From Loxodes magnus (taxonomy: Eukaryota > Ciliophora > Karyorelictea > Loxodida > Loxodidae), in NCBI GenBank assembly GCA_946699065.1, contig CAMPDV010000078.1:310001-374000 (forward strand): a stretch of 64,000 nucleotides of DNA, in the 5' to 3' direction. The notes below the pieces were generated by a model. That model was not told the DNA's origin and ran no database searches. It was given only the letters and a program-made list of their open reading frames with translations. This document shows, one piece after another, positions 50,245 to 61,154 of this stretch (within the stretch, counting starts at the first letter, position 1; each line of letters begins with the position of its first letter). Both the position numbers and the translations under genes were made by a program.

Positions 50245-51170
50245 ATTTGTCTTACAACTGTATTTAAATGGAATATATATTCCTTTTATTTATTGATTTA
50301 ATTTTTTAACTGCCTCTAGTACTTTAACTTTATTGTTTGTTAAGTAATTCTTTATAATTAAATCACTTAAGTTTCAAGCTGTTTCATTAATTTTTTCTGT
50401 CTTTCTTCTTTACTTTAGCTTTACAGAAGATATATTCCTTGTTATATTTCCAATTCAGCTTATTAAATTTATCCCTTCTATCTAACTCAGATAATTTATT
50501 TATAGCATATATTTTCAATGCATCACAGTTCACTTTAACTTCTTCTTCCTTGAATGGTACTTTTTAAACAAGATTCTTTACTACTAAATATATGTTTAAG
50601 TATGAACTTATTCAAACTATACTAGAAATACTACTCTCTTTTATTCTTTACTTCCTGTTCTTCCTTACCCAGACTTTACTATATTTCCATTAATTTTTTA
50701 AATATCTCATTGATATTAATAATTAAATTCCTATACTATTAATGATCCTTTGTAAGCAGCATCCAATTATCAACTCTTTCAAATTTTTGGGCAAAATGCG
50801 AATTGAAATTTTTAAGTTAAATTTCAATATACTTTAGCAATTTCAACTCCTGTTTAGTTTTCCAATATTTATTCAACGTTTTCTGTAAAACTTGTGCATT
50901 TATTTTGTTTTAGTTATCCTATTTATTCTTATACTTAATTACCTTCACAATCTTACTAAGTTTTTTCTGTTAGTACTCTTAAATTTTCTAAATCACAATT
51001 GGCATTTCCAAAGCTAAGAATTAATATATCAACATATTTTTACTAGGCTATTTATGAAAATTATTTATAAAACTCTAGATCTTTTAAGCATTCGCTTGGC
51101 AAGCTATCAGTTGTTACAATTATTTTTTTATCTATGACTTCCTTCACTAGCCTCTATAAATAGCTAAAAA
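50166..51170 (-). CDS. Coiled-coil protein, 5' end missing
   Basis: On the minus strand an exon reading LVKEVIDKKIIVTTDSLPSE ... DILILSFGNANCDLENLR (51,160-51,000) is followed, after a frame change, by KKLSKIVKVIKYKNKQ and a long helix (LQKTLNKYWKTKQELK, about 50,880-50,590). A second change leads to VPFKEEEVKVNCDALKIYAI. The frame closes at TGA 50,168-50,166. The protein is helical and basic, like cytoskeletal or ciliary coiled-coil proteins, but I recognise no specific family. The tiny interval GTACTAACAG near 50,994 would join the first two frames if it were an intron. I find no start codon: the reading runs into the antisense of the receptor fragment at about 51,170, so the gene looks truncated by rearrangement. 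Confidence 0.5.
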
Positions 51171-51234
51171 GATAGCAGAATCTAAGGCAGAAAGGGCTCC
51201 TACTTTAATTTAGTCTATCTTATCAAGAAGAACA

Positions 51235-52395
51235 TTGAAATGTCTTTATGGAAGAGAATTAAATTTCGATGATTTTATTGATAAAGAAGAAAGTTTTATT
51301 GAAATGGACTATAGTCTTTAATACTATTCATTTAAGCATAAGGTCTATTTTATTTTAGCTTTGGCTAGTTAGTTAACTTTTATTCCATCTGCTATACTAG
51401 CCATGCCACATTGGCAAGATATATACCACTTTTCTTTGAACGTTAAATAAAAGCCAAATTATATCCTTTTTTATATTTTTACTCAAGTAGCATTAAGCTG
51501 CTTATGTAGCTGCTTGAAGCACTGGAAAGAAGATCTTTATGGATTCCTTTATATCTCAATTATGTTCGTTTTTACAATCTCTTACTTTTTAGCCAAACCT
51601 TGGAATTATCAACTTTTAAACTGGGGAATTGGAATAGGACTCAGCTTGGTAACTTGTACAATGGTATTTGTTCATCTTACTAGAATAGTAGATAATTCCA
51701 AAGCTCGCCTAGCTTTTGTTATTATTCTGAGAGTAGGAGATTTCTTAATACTAGTAATTGCTAAATTCTTAGGTAATTAGAAAAACAAAATTTGGCTTAA
51801 ATGAGACACTCCTGATAAAATAATGCTCTTTAAGTTTGCTTATAGATGTGGAGCATAAGTATCAATGCTTGATAGTCATTTATAGAAATAAAAATAAAGA
51901 CTAAAACTAAAGAATACTTATGTAAACTATGAAAGAGTGCCTTAAGATAACTCAACATTATACTCTAATTAAATTATGCTAGACCCAACCAATCTATCCT
52001 TAAATAACAACCAAAACCTTCATCCTTCTTAAACTGTCATTTAAAAAGAACAAAATTACTAAAATTTTCAAGAATCACAGGATAAAAGCTAATTTATTCA
52101 TTTAGATAAATGTAATAACAAGAAAACGCACCTCAGTATCTAGAAACGCAGTTTTCATTTATCGAGCATAAAACTCTCAAGCAGAAGTGTAAAGAGATCA
52201 ACGAAGAAATTTGAAATTAACTCTTATAACTTAATAGGATAACTTCCTTTAAGCCTTCTTAATTTATAAATCAAACTAGAATCATAACTTATTAAGTATT
52301 TTCATCTTATATTTCCAAAGTATTTTAGAGCATCAACTAAAATAAATAAATAAATTAAAGCTTATTACTATTACTTTTTCTAGCTATCTCAATGA
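51235..52395 (+). pseudogene. 5'-truncated paralogue of the multi-TM receptor (C-terminal half)
   Basis: From KCLYGRELNFDDF (51,238) to TGA 52,393-52,395 one frame matches the C-terminal membrane half of the 39.7-43.8 kb receptor. Both share AMPHWQD/SMPHWQD, KHW with an LYG turn, LLNW/FLNW, LKWDTPDK and a CGAQ segment. Upstream of 51,235 the similarity stops. The ectodomain, signal peptide and first helices are missing, and no start codon with an upstream exon is visible. This copy is intact at the LNW...IGIGL join where the full-length gene has a frame problem. The tail diverges and is rich in Ser, Asn and Gln. Probably a fragment left by duplication or rearrangement, though an internal ATG could still be used. 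Confidence 0.75.
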
Positions 52396-52710
52396 CAATA
52401 AATTTAGTTTACTGAAATAAAGATATCACTGAGACGAAGATATATTATTTAAGCTATACTTAAGGGTTATGTATTAAACATCTATTTTAAATTAGAATTT
52501 ATTGGAAAGTTACTAAATAGCTATATCTTTAGTATCTCTATAAAACTTTTAAATAATAAATATCATTAGTCATGCTAAGCTTTAGAACCTATCTAAAAAA
52601 TAGTTATAGAGATATGAGATTTGATTTATCAATTCCTAGTTAATGTATTTTAAGTATTGCTTACTTAATATTAAACTGACTCTATTATAAGTGGAATCTA
52701 CTTCTCAGAA

Positions 52711-53688
52711 ATGATGGATTGGTATTCGATTTAAATAATTGGAAATGAGTAGATATTTTTATTTCTTTGAAGAAGAGGTGGATTTACTTTGATTAAAGTG
52801 AGGAAAGGAGTTACATAAACTAGCTCAAATTATACTTTGATAATATCAATTAAAAGAGGAAAATAAAAATTAGATATTGATATCTAGAGATTCTAAATTA
52901 AGCAAGCCAAAATCCATAAAAAATTACCATTACAAAAGCTTATCTCTCTTAAATGAGTCTGAGATTCTAAAAACAGTGTAAATTATAGGAAATAAATTTA
53001 TTGATAAATGACCACCATGCTAATTGCAAGATTAATTGATACTTCACAACAAATTTTTTAGGATATCCGTTCTTATTACTACTTATTCTTAAAGACTAAT
53101 AAAATAAATTTCAATCTATTTTAGTAAAAATGATTCATCTAGAAATAAAACTATTTAATTAATTAGACTGAATTTACTTACACTGCTATATAGCAAAAAA
53201 GAATTAATATTATCTATTTTATTAAAGCTTCTAGTTCTTTTATAGTTGAGCTTTTGCATAACTTTAAATATAAGCATATGCTTAAGATGGAGGAAGTAAA
53301 AGAATTAGGCAATGTGTAAATTCTAGTTTCAGATGATTTAAATTTAGAGCAGCTAAGTAAAGAACTTGTTTAATATATTACTTGGAAAGTATTTTAGAAA
53401 GCTAAAGAATACAACTAAAATTATTATGGGTTATTTCATTAAGAAGCAAGTATCTTTGGTAATCTAATGGAATAACAAAATGCTTCTATTATTTTATTAA
53501 CTTCAACTAGAATATTGCCTAAAAACATTTTCAGTATATTAATTTCAATTGAAATCTTTATTAAAAAGCAAAGACTAAAAATCTTGTTGATACACCTATT
53601 TGAAAGTTCCATTTAAAATCTTTCCTAAGATAAAGTTATTTTAGCTTTAATCTTAAGAAATTAAATTCCATCTAAATTAAAAAAATGA
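52711..53688 (+). CDS. Hypothetical protein, 325 aa
   Basis: ATG 52,711 (a second ATG follows directly) to TGA 53,686-53,688 without frame change. Composition is even, with helices rich in Ile, Lys and Gln and an acidic patch (SDDLNLEQLSKE) near residue 215. Several in-frame TGAs read as Trp. No signal peptide, membrane helix or known motif could be named. Single-exon structure and good protein character make it a likely real gene. It follows the receptor fragment on the same strand after about 315 bp. Confidence 0.55.
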
Positions 53689-54819
53689 AAAAGCTAAGTT
53701 GCTAATTTAAAGTAGAAACTTAAAGCTTAATATCTAATAATGCTAAACATTATTTTTATCTTTCATTGTATAATGATATAATATAAAGAGTTTCTCTTTA
53801 TCTTAATATTTTAAACGATATAATTTTATGGCTTGCATCTTAACTAAATGTATTAGCTTGTGAGTGCTTTAAATTATTTATCATTGCTTTATTATATAAA
53901 AACAATTATTCTTCCTTTATAGAATTAACTAGCATACTTATAACAAAAATAAATCAAATCTCCTTAATTTAGAAATAGATGAATGCTATCCTAATTTCAG
54001 TATAATTATCGAATTCTTTAAGTTATCTTCTAGCTTATAAAATGAAAATAGCTTTTAAGCTAATTAGAAAATGGTCTAACTATATAGCTAATCATTCATT
54101 TCTAAAGTTATATTTTTCTAATAAGCTTTAAATCATAAAATTAACTCTTACTTCCTTCCAAGATTGTTGTCTTATAAAAAAAATTAATCTCTTTTGCTTA
54201 TCGCAATTTTAAGATCTTCTAGAGTATCTTTTCTGAATGGACTACTATAATCCTAAAATGAATTAACTAGGAAATAGCTAAAGCTGAAAATAATAAAAGC
54301 ACTGAAGAGTATTGATTTTATAGCAGTATTATGAAATACTCTTTAGAGTTGGAGTTAGTACTTGATTGTAATCTATACTACATTAGTTACTTTTACTTTA
54401 GTCTTAAATTCCCCAGAATCATGCTTTCGCTACGTCTAATAACAAAATCACATTTAACACTATAAAATAATATAAAATAATTACTAAGCAAAAGATTCTA
54501 AATATCATAGTCACCAAAATTATTAAGATAGAAAAGAATAGAAACTTTTAAGATTACAGCTTGATATTTCAACTCATCTACTTTATATGCATTAAGAAGT
54601 GTTTCCATAATCTTAAATTTTAAATAATTTACTTTAAAATTACAAAGAGTAAATATAAGTAAGAAATAGATTTTAATTAGTAAACTATTTCTTATTACTA
54701 TTTCATTCAAATTTCTTAAATAAAACTTTCCTCCTTTAGTTTTGTAAAAATAATTTAATACTTAAAATTAATGTTTATTCTAGTTTCTTATATTTTAGGA
54801 TTACTTTATTTATAATAAG
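53689..54819. other. AT-rich intergenic region
   Basis: The preceding frame stays open but loses protein character. No other gene, RNA or repeat is supported. Confidence 0.45.
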
Positions 54820-55230
54820 ATGGAAAGAAGGTCGCATAATAAGAAATTATATGAAAGATTCTTTAACGCTTATGAAAATAAAAAATTAGAACTTGACGCT
54901 ACTCATCCAATAGACTAGTAGTTTATTAAGGAATATAAAAAAATAAGTATATATATTGAAGTCTATCCATTCCAGTTTTTTTTATTACTATGGCTTTAGA
55001 CTGAAAAGTTTGGAGTAAAAAATGTGGACAAAGCCAAAGAGCTGTTTTTTATAGGATCTTAATTCGCAAATGAGATTTGTTGGTGTTTGTCATAATTTTG
55101 TCCTTATATATCTATTTCAATGAAAGATATGTAAAGAGCTACATAAGAATGTGTATCTAAATATGAAGTTCAACTGAATAAGCTTTATTCATAGGACAAT
55201 TACTCTTAGGACTGATATTTTCCAAAGTGA
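54820..55230 (+). CDS. Hypothetical protein, about 136 aa, Cys/Trp-containing
   Basis: ATG 54,820 opens MERRSHNKKLYERFFNAYEN, a basic helix, followed by an aromatic segment (YPFQFFLLLWLQTEKFG) and a Cys/Trp segment (ANEICWCLSQFCPY). One frame is open. TGA codons occur at 55,213 (probably Trp), 55,228 (assigned stop, before AT-rich sequence) and 55,321. If the last is the stop the protein has 167 residues. No known family. Internal composition (charged helices, clustered Cys/Trp) is far better than that of random AT-rich sequence. Confidence 0.6.
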
Positions 55231-56765
55231 AAAAATGAACTAAAATTAAGATTTAATTCAATAGAATATCTAACTTTAAGATTCTTTTTTATATCAAATA
55301 TATATAATAAGAATTTTACTTGATGCTTTAATCTAAAGACATAAATATATCTTACAACTAAAATCAATTAATCATATATTTATATTTTTCATCCTCCTTT
55401 TTTGGTTATTTCATCCTCCAAACGCAAATATCTTTTCTTCACATATATCTCATCCAAAAAGATTTATTGGTAGATAAATTCAATTGATACTTCTGAATGT
55501 CTACGTTTTAATATCATAGACTTCGCATTCTTTTACATCTTTATATTTACATTATAAGAATTTTAATCCTGATATAATATAAATTTCTTTCTTTTGATTG
55601 CATTTGGTTTTATGAAAATATCTATAGAATATATTTCATAATATTCAGTTCTATTCGTATTATAATTATAAATATTTATATTCCTCACCAGCAGATCCTA
55701 ATAGTGCAAATGTGTTTTAGTTAATTTATTCTATAAAAATAGTAGTTTACTCAGACTTTTTTATATCTATTTGCTGCTCTTCAAATTTATTATTTTTAAT
55801 GTTATAGCCTTCTTGATATTTGTGTCTGATTTGATAGTATAGATATTGGAAATATGCAAGTGTTTTAATATTGGAGTATATTTCATATTTAATTACACCT
55901 ATCCCAAATTTTTAAAATAGTTGACTAGTATTATAAACTTTTCTTAGCAATTACTTAAGATAAAGAATTTAATTGCATTTCTGTTCACTAGACACTTAAA
56001 TTAATTTTATTTAATCCTTTATAAATAAATACTAATGCAGTTTAATTATTAAGCAGTTACTTATAAAGTTCTATATTTATAATTTTATTTCTTATTGTCT
56101 ATCTTAATATTTTTCTCTTTTCTATATGAATTAATTAGAGTCTTTATAGTTACTATAATCACTTCTTTTTAGTTTCATTAAATCTAGAAATAAATGCGGT
56201 TTATGTTGGAGATTATTTACAAACTAAGTTTTATTATAAAGTTAGATTTAAGCATTACCTTTATCTCACTAAAATTGAAAGTGAGACTTATTAGGAGGTA
56301 CAAAAAAAAGAATTGATTGAGAGATTTAATTAGTCTTAGCATTGAATTCACTAAAAGATAAACTAATATGTGAATAAAATAGCTGCTTTGAGTGAAAAAT
56401 CTTATAATTATAAATTCAAAATATAATATTAGATAAGATAGAGTAATAACTTGAATTAATAAAGCAATAAATATGCTACAATTTATTTTGTAAAAACTGA
56501 AATATTACAAGATCTATAATCTTTAAGATATTTAAATTATAAATAATTATCATATGTAGATAAAAGTAAATAGTTATTTTTACTTTAATAGTCGTATATA
56601 GATATACTATCTTTAAATATTTTTATGAAATTATCTCTACTTTTTTAGCATAGAGACTTTGTTGTTAGTTTTTCATTTAAGATAGTAAAGTAGATTAATC
56701 CTTTTAAATACTTTTTTATTTTATCTTTTTATGAGAAAGATAAATATTTTAAAACGGTCTATGAA
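55231..56765. other. AT-rich intergenic region
   Basis: No coding frame, RNA gene or repeat could be supported before the SINE at 56,785. Confidence 0.45.
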
Positions 56766-56784
56766 TATTTTGATATACTTTATA

Positions 56785-57098
56785 TTATTAATTAATTTCA
56801 ACTAAAAAAGTTTATGGACCGGAAACTCCTTTCCGATTGCACGACCCGACGCTCTCTTTTTATGGAATAACGGGGATATCCTGTTGTGCTCCAGGCACAG
56901 CTGCTAGGGAGCTCCATCGCTATGAGTAGCCAGGCTTCAAGCCCCTACCAAGAGCGGATAATCTCAAAGACAGTGTTCCCTTCAGAAAATGACTTTGACC
57001 AGGGACTTTCTCAACGACAGGAAAGGAACTTGTTCCTAACCATAAAACCAGAAAGTGTTGTCACGAAGTTCATTCTCAGCTCCCACCATCTTTTCAAT
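56785..57098 (+). mobile_element. SINE-like element, copy 3 (314 bp) with perfect target-site duplication
   Basis: It is flanked by a perfect 19-bp repeat, TATTTTGATATACTTTATA, at 56,766-56,784 and 57,099-57,117. The body begins TTATTAATTAATTTCAACT and ends CCACCATCTTTTCAAT. An A-box-like TGGAATAACGG (56,863-56,873) and a B-box-like GGCTTCAAGCCCC (56,933-56,945) suggest Pol III transcription in the plus direction. The long target-site duplication and lack of terminal inverted repeats argue for LINE-driven retroposition rather than a DNA transposon. A plus-strand ORF of 78 codons inside it is not conserved in copy 1. Copy 2 is nearly identical. Confidence 0.85.
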
Positions 57099-57117
57099 TA
57101 TTTTGATATACTTTATA

Positions 57118-59098
57118 ATTAATTTATTTTTGATGGTATTAAATCTTATCTGTAGAAAATTTTAATATCTTTCATATTATTAGATTTTTTCTAAATTGAA
57201 TAATAGTATGAGTTAGATTATTTAAGCACTTCTTTAAGTTTTTATTATGAATTTCTAATTTCATTTTCTTATAAAAGTGGTTTATTCAGACTATATTTTA
57301 AATTATTTATTTTATGTTTAGATATAACTAAAGTTTTTGTTATTCCAAAATTTTTTATCTCATAGTTATGTTGTATATAACTTAGAGTAAAAATGCCTGA
57401 TAGTGTTAATTTAAATAATTTTATTTATCAATGAGCTATAATTTGTTTTGAATATTTTCTCATTACATATTTATAATTGAATACTTTATTAATTTTTTAC
57501 ATCTTAGTCAATTTCAAATTTTGTAATGATATTTCTTAGGTTTGATAAATTAAGTTTTTAACTGGAACTTCACTTAAGATACACGGCTTTTAATTCTTTT
57601 TCTAGTTGGATAGTTAATTAGCCTTCTAATAAATTTTATATTTAGCTTAGTTCTTTTAAACTGTTAATAGTTTTTTGGAGCATCATAATATAGTTAAGTT
57701 GCATATTACTATTATCTACCTTTATCCTAATGAATATGATCTTTCAAGTATTTGCTTTAAGTTAGCTATTTTCTAGAATTTCTACTTGCAAACCTATTTT
57801 ATTTTATGTTTGCTTAATTATTTAATTAAGAAAATTTAGTTAATACAAGGATAGGATGACGAAATAAATATTTCATAAATAAAGTAATAATTGAAAATTA
57901 CTATAAAAAGTCTACCTCACCAAAAATAGTAGACAAATGAGTTCTATAACTGAGAATATAGAGTAATTCATAGATATTACTGTAAGTACTCTAATAACTA
58001 ATACTAAAATATTTCTATTTTAAATTTGACTAACTAAATATTCTTATTATCATATACCTTTGACTATTTATATGCAGCTAACTAAATTTATTTTATGTTT
58101 TCTTTTTCTCATATCCAGTCTTAATATCTTTGATCATTTCAGGACTTTCTTTTGCTTATTTCTAGTTGATAAATTATGTAAATGTCTTAAACTTCTCTAT
58201 ACTTTTTTAAGAATTGATATACTTTAACTCCCTAGACGTTAAAATTATGTTGTTAAATTTATAAAAATTTTATATTGTAACAAATAGTTTTTGTATAGAG
58301 TTAAACTGAAAGTTATTTGATGAAAAATTAAGATGAAAAGAGTTTTATTAGTAAGATCTTTTAAGAGTTAATGAAATTAATTCTGCTACAAGCAGTATAC
58401 ATTCTGATTCTCATATACATAAGTTTAGTACGTATTATAAGATGGAATTATTATTATTTATTTTAATAGTGTTTCAATATTAGGACTGAATGGTTATTTA
58501 AGAAATTAACTACTTAAATAATTTTCTTTAAATGATTTACTGTAGTTAAGTCTCAAGTAAATGTTTCCAAAATGATTAAGTGATTTACTTTAAAGTTTCT
58601 AATAAATTTTTTAATTTATAGAAGGAGATAATAAATTTTGTGTTGAAGTAAAGCTGAATGTCAAATGTATTTGAAGGAGAATCTAAAGAAGAGTTTCTTA
58701 AAGATTATTAATATACCAATTAAAAAAAAATCATCTTAAGTTATTTTCATCTAAGTTAATTAAGTTTTACTATTTTAGAGTATCTGAATGGTAAGTTAGA
58801 AAGATTAATTTGAGATAAAGGGTAAGAAAAGACTAATAATTATGAATTAGCACAATTTAACAAAATGATTAAACATTAGTTTTGTTATTAATTTTCTTTG
58901 TAGAAGAAGATGAATCCAAGAAGATATAATAGAAATTCAAGATATGTAGTTCTTATATTAATAATACTAAAGTTTCATAAAATTATTATTATTATTATTA
59001 TTATCTACGTGTTTTTTTAATTTCATAATGATATTTAACGTATACTTACGTGGTTTTTGTATATAAGGAATTGTTTTTCTAAAAAATAATAATAAGAA
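57118..59098. other. AT-rich intergenic region and promoter side of the RING gene
   Basis: No supportable gene. A short ATT microsatellite lies at 58,982-59,003. Sequence from about 58,900 should include the promoter of the RING/ubiquitin-like gene. Confidence 0.45.
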
Positions 59099-61143
59099 AT
59101 GTCCTAGGTTGTTTAATGTCAATCTTGTAACGGAGATTTCGACGATTAGGAAAAGCTTCCCATGTTGTTGTCATGTGAACACAACATATGTTATCTATGT
59201 GCGCATGATCAGTATCTAAAAGCCAAAAGTATAAAATGTGCAAATTGTCAGCAAGTTCATAAGATTCATCCTTCAAATTTGGTAAAAGACAGTTAGTTAC
59301 TTAAGTATCTTGAGTAAAAGAGTATCATGGAGAGTATATCATTGTTGGAGAATCAATCACTGAGATTGCGTTAAGCTTAGACTTAATTGTCTAAGGTCTA
59401 AATTACTTTCATCTAGTAGTTGATTAGGCACGTGAGTAGTTACGTTTTAAAGGGCAATATTGGCTTATAAAGGTAGTTGTTTGACTAGGATCGATAAATT
59501 TAGGAGTAGTTAAGGTTCTTAAAAATCTAGAGGTAAGTAATATCTATTAGTAATAATTATTAGTAATAGCCATTAGAATTACTAAGGTTAGGATATTTCT
59601 AAGTATGAGTCTAAGGTGTTGAGATTGTTAGATGAGGTTTAGAGGATCATCGATGTGAGGGTATCGGTTAATGTTTTTGAGGATTTGGACAATTATAAGT
59701 TGAGTCAAGAGTAAATGGTTAAGGAAAATGATTATTTGAGGAGTGAGATATAGAAGTTGAATGATTAAGTCTAGAATCAGTAATAATAGATGACTTAGTT
59801 ATAAGGTTAGTTAATCTAGTTCTAATAAGTAACGCCAGTAGTGTAGTTTAATTAGCCAATTTCTCAACTTTAGAATATTCCTAAGTAGGCAAAGATATAG
59901 GATATCAGTATAACCATCGTATCGCCGAATAATAAGACCTTAAAGCTCTAGGTCAAATAAGAAACTACGATAGAGTAGATAAAAGAATAAATCGAAAAAT
60001 AAACTGAGTTATACTCATGGTCTCTCGACATCTTTAAGATCAATACTAAACTGGAGGATGATTAATCAGTATCGAGTTTATAAATTGTCGATGGGGAATA
60101 GCTTCAAATGAAGTTAAGTAAGTTTAAAAGTTAAATGTAATATTAGATGGTAAGTATTTTAATATTCTTTAAACATATAGTCTGTAAGTATTTTAATATT
60201 CTTTAAACATATAGAATGTAAGTATTTTAATATTCTTTAAACATATAGATAGTAAGTATTTTAATATTCTTTAAATATATAGGAAGTAAATATTTTAATA
60301 TTCTTTAAACATATAGTTGGTAAGTATTTTAATATTCTATAAACATATAGTTAGTAAGTATTTTAATATTCTTTAAACATATAGGGAGTAAGTATTTTAA
60401 TATTCTTTAAACATATAGGGAGTAAGTATTTTAATATTCTTTAAACATATAGTCTGTAAGTATTTTAATATTCTTTAAACATATAGTGGGTAAGTATTAT
60501 AATATTCTTTAAACATATAGGATGTAAGTATTTTAATATTCTTTAAACATATAGTTGGTAAGTATTTTAATATTCTTTAAACATATAGGGAGTAAGTATT
60601 TTAATATTCTTTAAACATATAGAAGGTAAGTATTTTAATATTCTTTAAACATATAGTATGTAAGTATTATAATATTCTTTAAACATATAGATGGTAAGTA
60701 TTTTAATATTCTATAAACATATAGTTAGTAAGTATTTTAATATTCTTTAAACATATAGATGGTAAATATTTTAATATTCTTTAAACATATAGTTAGTAAG
60801 TATTATAATATTCTTTAAACATATAGAGAGTAAGTATTTTAATATTCTTTAAACATATAGATGGTAAGTATTTTAATATTCTTTAAACATATAGAGAGTA
60901 AGTATTTTAATATTCCAAATAGAGAGTATTTATTAATATTGATAGTATGTAAGGTGTATTTATAGTTTTTTTTTCTGTTTTTTAGATCGTAGGTTTAGAA
61001 TAATCAAAATAGGAGGTGAGTTATTCATTATTATAAATAGAATGTATGTTAGTTTAAGGTTATTATAAAGGGGGTGAGTTAGTGTTTTAATGAGTTTAAA
61101 ATAGGACTCTATGAATCGAGTGGCTGTGAAATATTCTGAGTGA
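59099..61143 (+). CDS. RING finger / coiled-coil / ubiquitin-like protein with 28 single-codon exons (380 aa predicted)
   Basis: ATG 59,099 starts a C3HC4 RING with Cys7, 10, 26, His28, Cys31, 34, 47 and 50. A Gln-rich coiled coil follows, then a ubiquitin-like fold (59,904-60,116; ISITIVSPNNKTLKLQV ... EQIKEQI ... GEQLQMKL). Exon 1 is 59,099-59,532. A GTAAGT intron of 31 nt (or 37 nt, with the next AG) follows, and exon 2 (59,564-60,149) ends in phase 0. The coding sequence then continues through 28 exons of three bases each, separated by 29 GT-AG introns, to the last exon 61,105-61,143 (DSMNRVAVKYSE, then TGA). Spliced length is 1,140 coding bases plus stop. No TGA is used as Trp. RING plus a ubiquitin-like domain suggests an E3 ubiquitin ligase. 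The two leading domains are solid. The tail rests on splicing that is inferred, not shown. Confidence 0.8.
59533..59563 (+). other. Intron 1 of the RING gene, 31 nt
   Basis: It begins with GTAAGT and ends TTATTAG. It is needed to pass from frame 2 to frame 0 between the RING/coiled-coil exon and the ubiquitin-like exon. Using the next AG at 59,569 gives 37 nt and the same frame, so this is a tandem acceptor. It has the same length and 5' splice site as the 31-nt units of the array downstream, but a different interior. Confidence 0.75.
60150..60897 (+). repeat. Tandem array of 22 near-identical 31-nt introns, each followed by a variable 3-nt exon
   Basis: The period is exactly 34 bp over 748 bp. 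Each 31-nt part begins GTAAGTATTT (twice GTAAAT) and ends in CATATAG (once TATATAG). Only about eight single-base variants occur in 22 units. The three bases that follow each ATAG differ from unit to unit (TCT, AAT, ATA, GAA, TTG, TTA and so on). The invariant part has the hallmarks of an intron (GTAAGT donor, AG acceptor, length equal to intron 1 of the same gene), and the array starts at a codon boundary. Triplets are about twice as rich in G+C as the 31-mers (32% against 16% by my count). Confidence 0.95.
60898..61104 (+). other. Seven further introns, mostly unrelated, still separated by exactly 3-nt exons
   Basis: Introns at 60,898-60,922 (25 nt), 60,926-60,945 (20), 60,949-60,985 (37), 60,989-61,012 (24), 61,016-61,040 (25), 61,044-61,070 (27) and 61,074-61,104 (31). 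Donors are GTAAGT, GTATTT, GTAAGG, GTAGGT, GTGAGT, GTATGT and GTGAGT. All end in AG. The exons between them are AGA, TAT, ATC, GAG, AAT and GGG. The first still shares its first 18 bases with the 31-mer, and the others do not resemble it or each other. The exact three-base spacing therefore persists without sequence repetition. Confidence 0.8.
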
Positions 61144-61154
61144 GTGAATGACTT

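Noticed and set aside
56886..57122. 78-aa ORF inside SINE copy 3
   Set aside because: It is not conserved in copy 1 because of indels, and it is explained by the non-coding element.
60150..60897. CRISPR array
   Set aside because: Spacers would be only three bases and the organism is a ciliate. The repeat has splice-site ends.
60150..60897. Coding minisatellite (34-residue protein repeats)
   Set aside because: A 34-bp unit does read openly for 102 bases per cycle, but that does not explain why exactly three bases vary, why the unit starts GTAAGT and ends AG, or why the spacing continues among unrelated introns. It is kept only as the unspliced outcome.
60150..61104. Internal eliminated sequences removed from DNA
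   Set aside because: The boundaries are GT...AG with GTAAGT donors rather than the TA-type boundaries of known ciliate eliminated sequences. Comparison of micronuclear and macronuclear DNA could still decide.
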